From Nautiliaceae bacterium (GTDB taxonomy: Bacteria > Campylobacterota > Campylobacteria > Campylobacterales > Nautiliaceae): a stretch of DNA of 18,604 nucleotides. Shown here one piece after another: positions 16,168 to 18,604 of this stretch (position 1 is the first letter of the stretch; each line of letters opens with the position of its first letter). Where the stretch lies: the NCBI GenBank assembly GCA_027008345.1, contig JALTBU010000178.1, positions 1-18,604 on the forward strand, in the 5' to 3' direction. The translations under genes were made by a program, and so were the position numbers. The notes below the pieces were generated by a model. The model was not told where the DNA came from and did no database searches. It saw only the letters and a program-made list of their open reading frames with translations.

Positions 16168-16574
16168 TTAAATATCCTGATTATTATTAAATCGAATGCA
16201 TAATTGTATAAAATATAAATAAATCCAAAATTAACATCTGTATATTTTAATAAATATATAAAATAAACCGCATATATAATAAATACGGATACTACATCAA
16301 AATAATCTTTATCAAAAAAATCCAAAATTCTGTTTTTGAGATAAAAATAAAAAAATAGATAAAAAATTTCGAAATAAAAAATGTTGTAATTATGTAATAT
16401 TGAAAAAAGTCCTAAATACAAAAATGCACTGAATAAATCCAGACACAACATAACACTTCCCAATAATACAGGGAAAAAGACTGTTGAAGAATTTATTAAA
16501 ACTGTAACAAATATTAATATTATTACAATGAAATAATAAGTGCTGTTTCGTTGCAATTTGGGAAAAATTTGCAT
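16152..16574 (-). CDS. Small polytopic membrane protein in the mreD position
   Basis: The protein has 140 residues from the ATG at 16574. An in-frame ATG at 16592 would add six residues but has no ribosome binding site; the chosen one has only a weak GGCGGA upstream. It is almost wholly hydrophobic, with about five membrane segments (IVIILIFVTVLI, then MLCLDLFSAFLYLGLF, FEIFYLFFYFYL, VVSVFIIYAVYFIYLL, FIYILYNYAFDLIIIRIF). No motif lets me name the family. Its size and its place immediately before PBP2 match MreD, the small elongasome membrane protein, which is often too diverged to recognise by sequence. I remember an unnamed integral membrane protein at the same place in Campylobacter. A role in elongation is therefore an inference from position. 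It overlaps the GNAT gene by 52 bases and mrdA by 16. Confidence 0.65.
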   Translation of the reverse strand: MQIFPKLQRNSTYYFIVIILIFVTVLINSSTVFFPVLLGSVMLCLDLFSAFLYLGLFSILHNYNIFYFEIFYLFFYFYLKNRILDFFDKDYFDVVSVFIIYAVYFIYLLKYTDVNFGFIYILYNYAFDLIIIRIFKCKPE

Positions 16575-16978
16575 TTTATACAGTCCGCCCATATTTTTTT
16601 ATCAGGAATAGACTCTTTTGGAATCTCTCTAAATCCAAGTTTTTCAAAAAAATCTTTTTGATAAGTAAGAACCAATACTTCTTTTAGTCCAATATCTTTT
16701 GCTTCTTTCAAAAGAGCATTTATAATTTTTTTACCAATACCTTTACCTTGATATTCTCTGTTTACTGCAAGTGAACGTATTTCTCCTAAAAATGGAGAAA
16801 AAATATGAAGGGCAGCAACACCGATAGGTATATTCTCATCATATGCCATTACATAAGAACGTATATTAGTTGCAATTTCATCTTCGTCCCTGTATAGAAT
16901 TATTCCTTCATCTACATATGGTTTTAAAATTGTCTGAATATCAATTATTTGATTGAGATTCGGCTTTATTATTTTCAT
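16523..16978 (-). CDS. Short N-acetylglutamate-synthase-like GNAT acetyltransferase
   Basis: The 151-residue protein is a single GNAT domain. The acetyl-CoA pyrophosphate loop is QGKGIG at 77-82, after the typical strand EIRSLAVN. The C-terminal part contains FEKLGFREIP and then a cysteine-bearing tail, IWADCIKCKFFPNCNE (C133, C136, C142). That tail and the segment YVDEGIILYR mark the stand-alone short N-acetylglutamate synthases, which make N-acetylglutamate for arginine synthesis; a Campylobacter GNAT of this sort has been described as ArgO. I cannot exclude a different amino-acid acetyltransferase. I prefer the ATG at 16978, behind GTGGGGTGA, over the ATG at 16999, which has no such site. 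It overlaps yihA by 38 bases and the membrane-protein gene by 52. No other arginine gene is present, so its place among envelope genes is unusual. Confidence 0.75.
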   Translation of the reverse strand: MKIIKPNLNQIIDIQTILKPYVDEGIILYRDEDEIATNIRSYVMAYDENIPIGVAALHIFSPFLGEIRSLAVNREYQGKGIGKKIINALLKEAKDIGLKEVLVLTYQKDFFEKLGFREIPKESIPDKKIWADCIKCKFFPNCNETALIISL

Positions 16979-17546
16979 ATTCACCCCACAATATTTCATT
17001 AATTTTTCTTTTTACTTCTACTATACCTCTTTTTTTTGAATTAGATACAAAAAGAGCATTAGGATATTCTCTTTTAAGTTTAGCAAGTTCACTTTGTTTT
17101 AATTTATCAATTTTAGTAAAAACAGTTAATACCTGTTGGTCTTTTCTTAAAAAGCTTTTTAAATATTCATCGACATTATTGTCTATATCAAGATTAGGAT
17201 GTCTTGCATCTCTTAAATGAATAAAAAGTTTTATATTAAATCTGTTTTTCAAAAATTCATCAAGATTTTTACCCCAATCTTTTAGCATTGATTTTGAAAC
17301 TTTTGCATATCCAAAACCCGGAAGATCCACAAGAATATATTTTTTTCCCTCATCCTCTACTTCGAAAAAATTAATAAGTCTTGTTTTCCCAGGTGTTTGA
17401 GAAGTTTTTGCAATTTTTTGATTGGTAAAAGCATTTAAAAAGCTGCTTTTTCCTACATTACTTCTTCCAAGAAGTGCAACTTCTGTAAAATTAGGCTCTA
17501 TTGCTTCATTAATACTTGGAGCCGATTTTAAAAATTTTACTTTCAT
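16941..17546 (-). CDS. yihA: Ribosome biogenesis GTPase YihA/YsxC (EngB)
   Basis: This 201-residue protein is a small TRAFAC-class GTPase needed late in 50S subunit assembly. The nucleotide-binding motifs are all present: G1 GRSNVGKSS (27-35), G2 at Thr51 in TPGKT, G3 DLPGFGYAK (74-82), G4 TKID (144-147) and G5 SNSK (168-171). DARHP at 113-117 matches the conserved DxRHP segment of the family. The length is typical. The start overlaps the lptA stop by four bases (ATGA arrangement). The C-terminal tail (NNKAESQSNN) is low in complexity and reads through the ribosome binding site and start of the next gene, which overlaps by 38 bases. It therefore lies inside a continuous operon with LPS-transport and cell-wall genes. 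Confidence 0.95.
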   Translation of the reverse strand: MKVKFLKSAPSINEAIEPNFTEVALLGRSNVGKSSFLNAFTNQKIAKTSQTPGKTRLINFFEVEDEGKKYILVDLPGFGYAKVSKSMLKDWGKNLDEFLKNRFNIKLFIHLRDARHPNLDIDNNVDEYLKSFLRKDQQVLTVFTKIDKLKQSELAKLKREYPNALFVSNSKKRGIVEVKRKINEILWGEYENNKAESQSNN

Positions 17547-17995
17547 TCATTAACCTTTATAATTATATTTACAGGCTTTTTACCACCTTTAACTTCTATT
17601 GTCTTATTTCTCTTATTTAATTTTATTTCATTTCCACTTAAACTCTCATTTGTTTCAATCTTTTTAACATAAGCATTGCCGATGAGATCCGTATCTGTTG
17701 TTAAAAAATTATATATAAGTTTGTCACAATGCCCTTTATAAGTAACATTTTCATCGCTTAAAACAAATTTTACATTTCCCTCAGCAATATATTTGATAGG
17801 TTTTTTATTTTTATTAAAATATATAACCATTTTTTGCGCTAAAATGTTGTCTTTCCCTTCTGTAGCATTTACATCACCTATAAAAACACTAATCATTTTA
17901 TTAGAATCATAATAAAATTTTTTACTTGTAATATGAAGTGTCTTTGCATTAATAATTGAAATAAACAAAATAAAAATTATAAAAATTTTTTTCAT
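17543..17995 (-). CDS. lptA: LptA-like LPS transport periplasmic protein
   Basis: LptA forms the periplasmic bridge that carries LPS from LptC at the inner membrane to LptD in the outer membrane. The 150-residue protein has a signal peptide (cut after INA, about residue 17) and then a run of short beta-strands typical of the OstA/beta-jellyroll fold: FIGDVNATEG, ILAQKMVIYF, KYIAEGNVKFV, YKGHCDKLIYNF, DLIGNAYVKKIETNESLSGN. The pattern 'D-V-A-x-G' followed by 'A-x-G-N-V' is what identifies it. E. coli LptA is somewhat longer (185). The gene sits directly after lptC with a four-base overlap, as in many Gram-negative genomes, and it overlaps yihA by four bases, so all three are translated from one message. 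Confidence 0.88.
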   Translation of the reverse strand: MKKIFIIFILFISIINAKTLHITSKKFYYDSNKMISVFIGDVNATEGKDNILAQKMVIYFNKNKKPIKYIAEGNVKFVLSDENVTYKGHCDKLIYNFLTTDTDLIGNAYVKKIETNESLSGNEIKLNKRNKTIEVKGGKKPVNIIIKVNE

Positions 17996-18492
17996 TCTTT
18001 GACCTTTAAATTAAAACTTATATTATTGGCTTTTATATTTCTTTTTTTATCTACAAAAAAATTTATACCAGTAGCATTATATTCATCAGAGTATAAAAAA
18101 AATTTGTTTCCTCTAATGTTTTTTGTTTTTAAATTATATACAACAAAATCAGAAACAAAATCATATTTCGGACTATTATATTTAAAAAAATATGCTTTTA
18201 AAATTTTATTTCTAAAAATAGCTTTTTTTGCAAAATAATTTTCTTTTTTTAAAATATCTTTTATATCTAAATTTTTAGCAACATAACTTTTATCAAAAAT
18301 ATCAAGAATTTCAAATTTTCCTTTTTTACTAAGGTTTGTTTCATAAATTTCAAAAACTCCATTTTTCATATTTGCTATGGCTATTTTATTTTTTATATTT
18401 TTTTTAGAAGGTATATAAATTTTGCTGTTTTCATATACAGGAAAAATCAAAACAGCAATTAAAAATATACCAAGTAACGCTATTTTACCCAT
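17992..18492 (-). CDS. lptC: LptC-like LPS export protein
   Basis: LptC is a bitopic inner-membrane protein that takes LPS from the LptBFG transporter and passes it to LptA. The 166-residue sequence has one N-terminal membrane helix (about residues 3-20) and a periplasmic part with alternating short strands (ANMKNGVFEIYET, AKKAIFRNKILKAYFF, FVSDFVVYNLKTKNIRGNKF). Sequence conservation is weak, as is normal for the family, and the call leans on size, topology and position between kdsC and lptA. The ATG at 18492 lies inside the kdsC coding end (13-base overlap), and its stop overlaps lptA by four bases. No other function is suggested. Confidence 0.8.
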   Translation of the reverse strand: MGKIALLGIFLIAVLIFPVYENSKIYIPSKKNIKNKIAIANMKNGVFEIYETNLSKKGKFEILDIFDKSYVAKNLDIKDILKKENYFAKKAIFRNKILKAYFFKYNSPKYDFVSDFVVYNLKTKNIRGNKFFLYSDEYNATGINFFVDKKRNIKANNISFNLKVKE

Positions 18493-18604
18493 AATTCCAG
18501 AAATTTATCATAAAGGTTCTCTTCTTTTAAAAGAATATCTATCATTTCTCCCACAGCTCCCTCACCACCTTTTTTAGTCAAAGGATCACTTACAAAATCA
18601 TAAA
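18480..18604 (-). CDS. kdsC: 3-deoxy-D-manno-octulosonate 8-phosphate phosphatase KdsC, C-terminal end only
   Basis: Only the last 40 codons and the stop (at 18480-18482) lie in the window; the gene continues beyond base 18604. The visible peptide reads DFVSDPLTKKGGEGAVGEM, then a helix ending LWVK. The GGEGAV segment followed by an acidic helix is the C-terminal signature of KdsC, the HAD-type phosphatase that makes Kdo for the LPS inner core. The HAD catalytic motifs are outside the window. The stop lies inside lptC (13-base overlap). A kdsC-lptC-lptA order is common in proteobacteria, which supports the call. Confidence 0.82.
   Translation of the reverse strand, partial: YDFVSDPLTKKGGEGAVGEMIDILLKEENLYDKFLELWVK

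Overview
This very AT-rich, gene-dense window looks like a chromosomal segment from a member of the Campylobacterota (Epsilonproteobacteria), most plausibly a Nautilia, Caminibacter or Lebetimonas relative. The pointers are the run of genes kdsC-lptC-lptA-yihA-(GNAT)-(small membrane protein)-mrdA, which as I remember it resembles a Campylobacter gene order, the dnaG gene followed by a small MnmA-like PP-loop gene, and promoters made of a TATAAT -10 box behind T-runs instead of a clear -35 box. The genus is inference. I see no rRNA, tRNA, CRISPR array, insertion sequence or phage gene.

Layout. (1) 1-1864, plus strand: the 3' end of a DUF4010 (MgtC/SapB-type) membrane protein, then a beta-CASP metallo-beta-lactamase-fold nuclease. 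(2) 1861-5966, minus strand: a three-gene envelope operon of a 649-residue lipoprotein, a 289-residue predicted outer-membrane barrel and a TraF_2/FadL-like barrel. This is the least explained part of the window. (3) 6028-8219, minus strand: a Tas-type aldo/keto reductase and an unrecognised pair (a secreted 261-residue protein and a small cytosolic protein). (4) 8331-11530, minus strand: purL, preceded by a LapB-like membrane TPR protein with a C-terminal zinc ribbon. (5) 11573-14391, plus strand: dnaG, a PP-loop tRNA-thiolation-like enzyme and a small secreted Sel1-like protein. (6) 14392-18604, minus strand: seven consecutive genes with no intergenic base between them: kdsC (3' end only), lptC, lptA, yihA, a short N-acetylglutamate-synthase-like GNAT, an MreD-like membrane protein and mrdA (PBP2).

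How it fits together. Block 6 joins LPS core synthesis (KdsC makes Kdo), LPS transport (LptC, LptA), ribosome assembly (YihA), probably arginine synthesis (GNAT) and cell-wall elongation (PBP2 and the MreD-like protein). The LapB-like protein in block 4 may also touch LPS control, since E. coli LapB regulates LpxC, but that is an analogy. Regulatory signals are sparse. The clearest is the 42-bp divergent LapB-like/dnaG spacer, where two TATAAT boxes form one perfect 13-bp palindrome and the dnaG start codon lies where transcription should begin. Both convergent gene pairs meet with overlapping or directly abutting stop codons.
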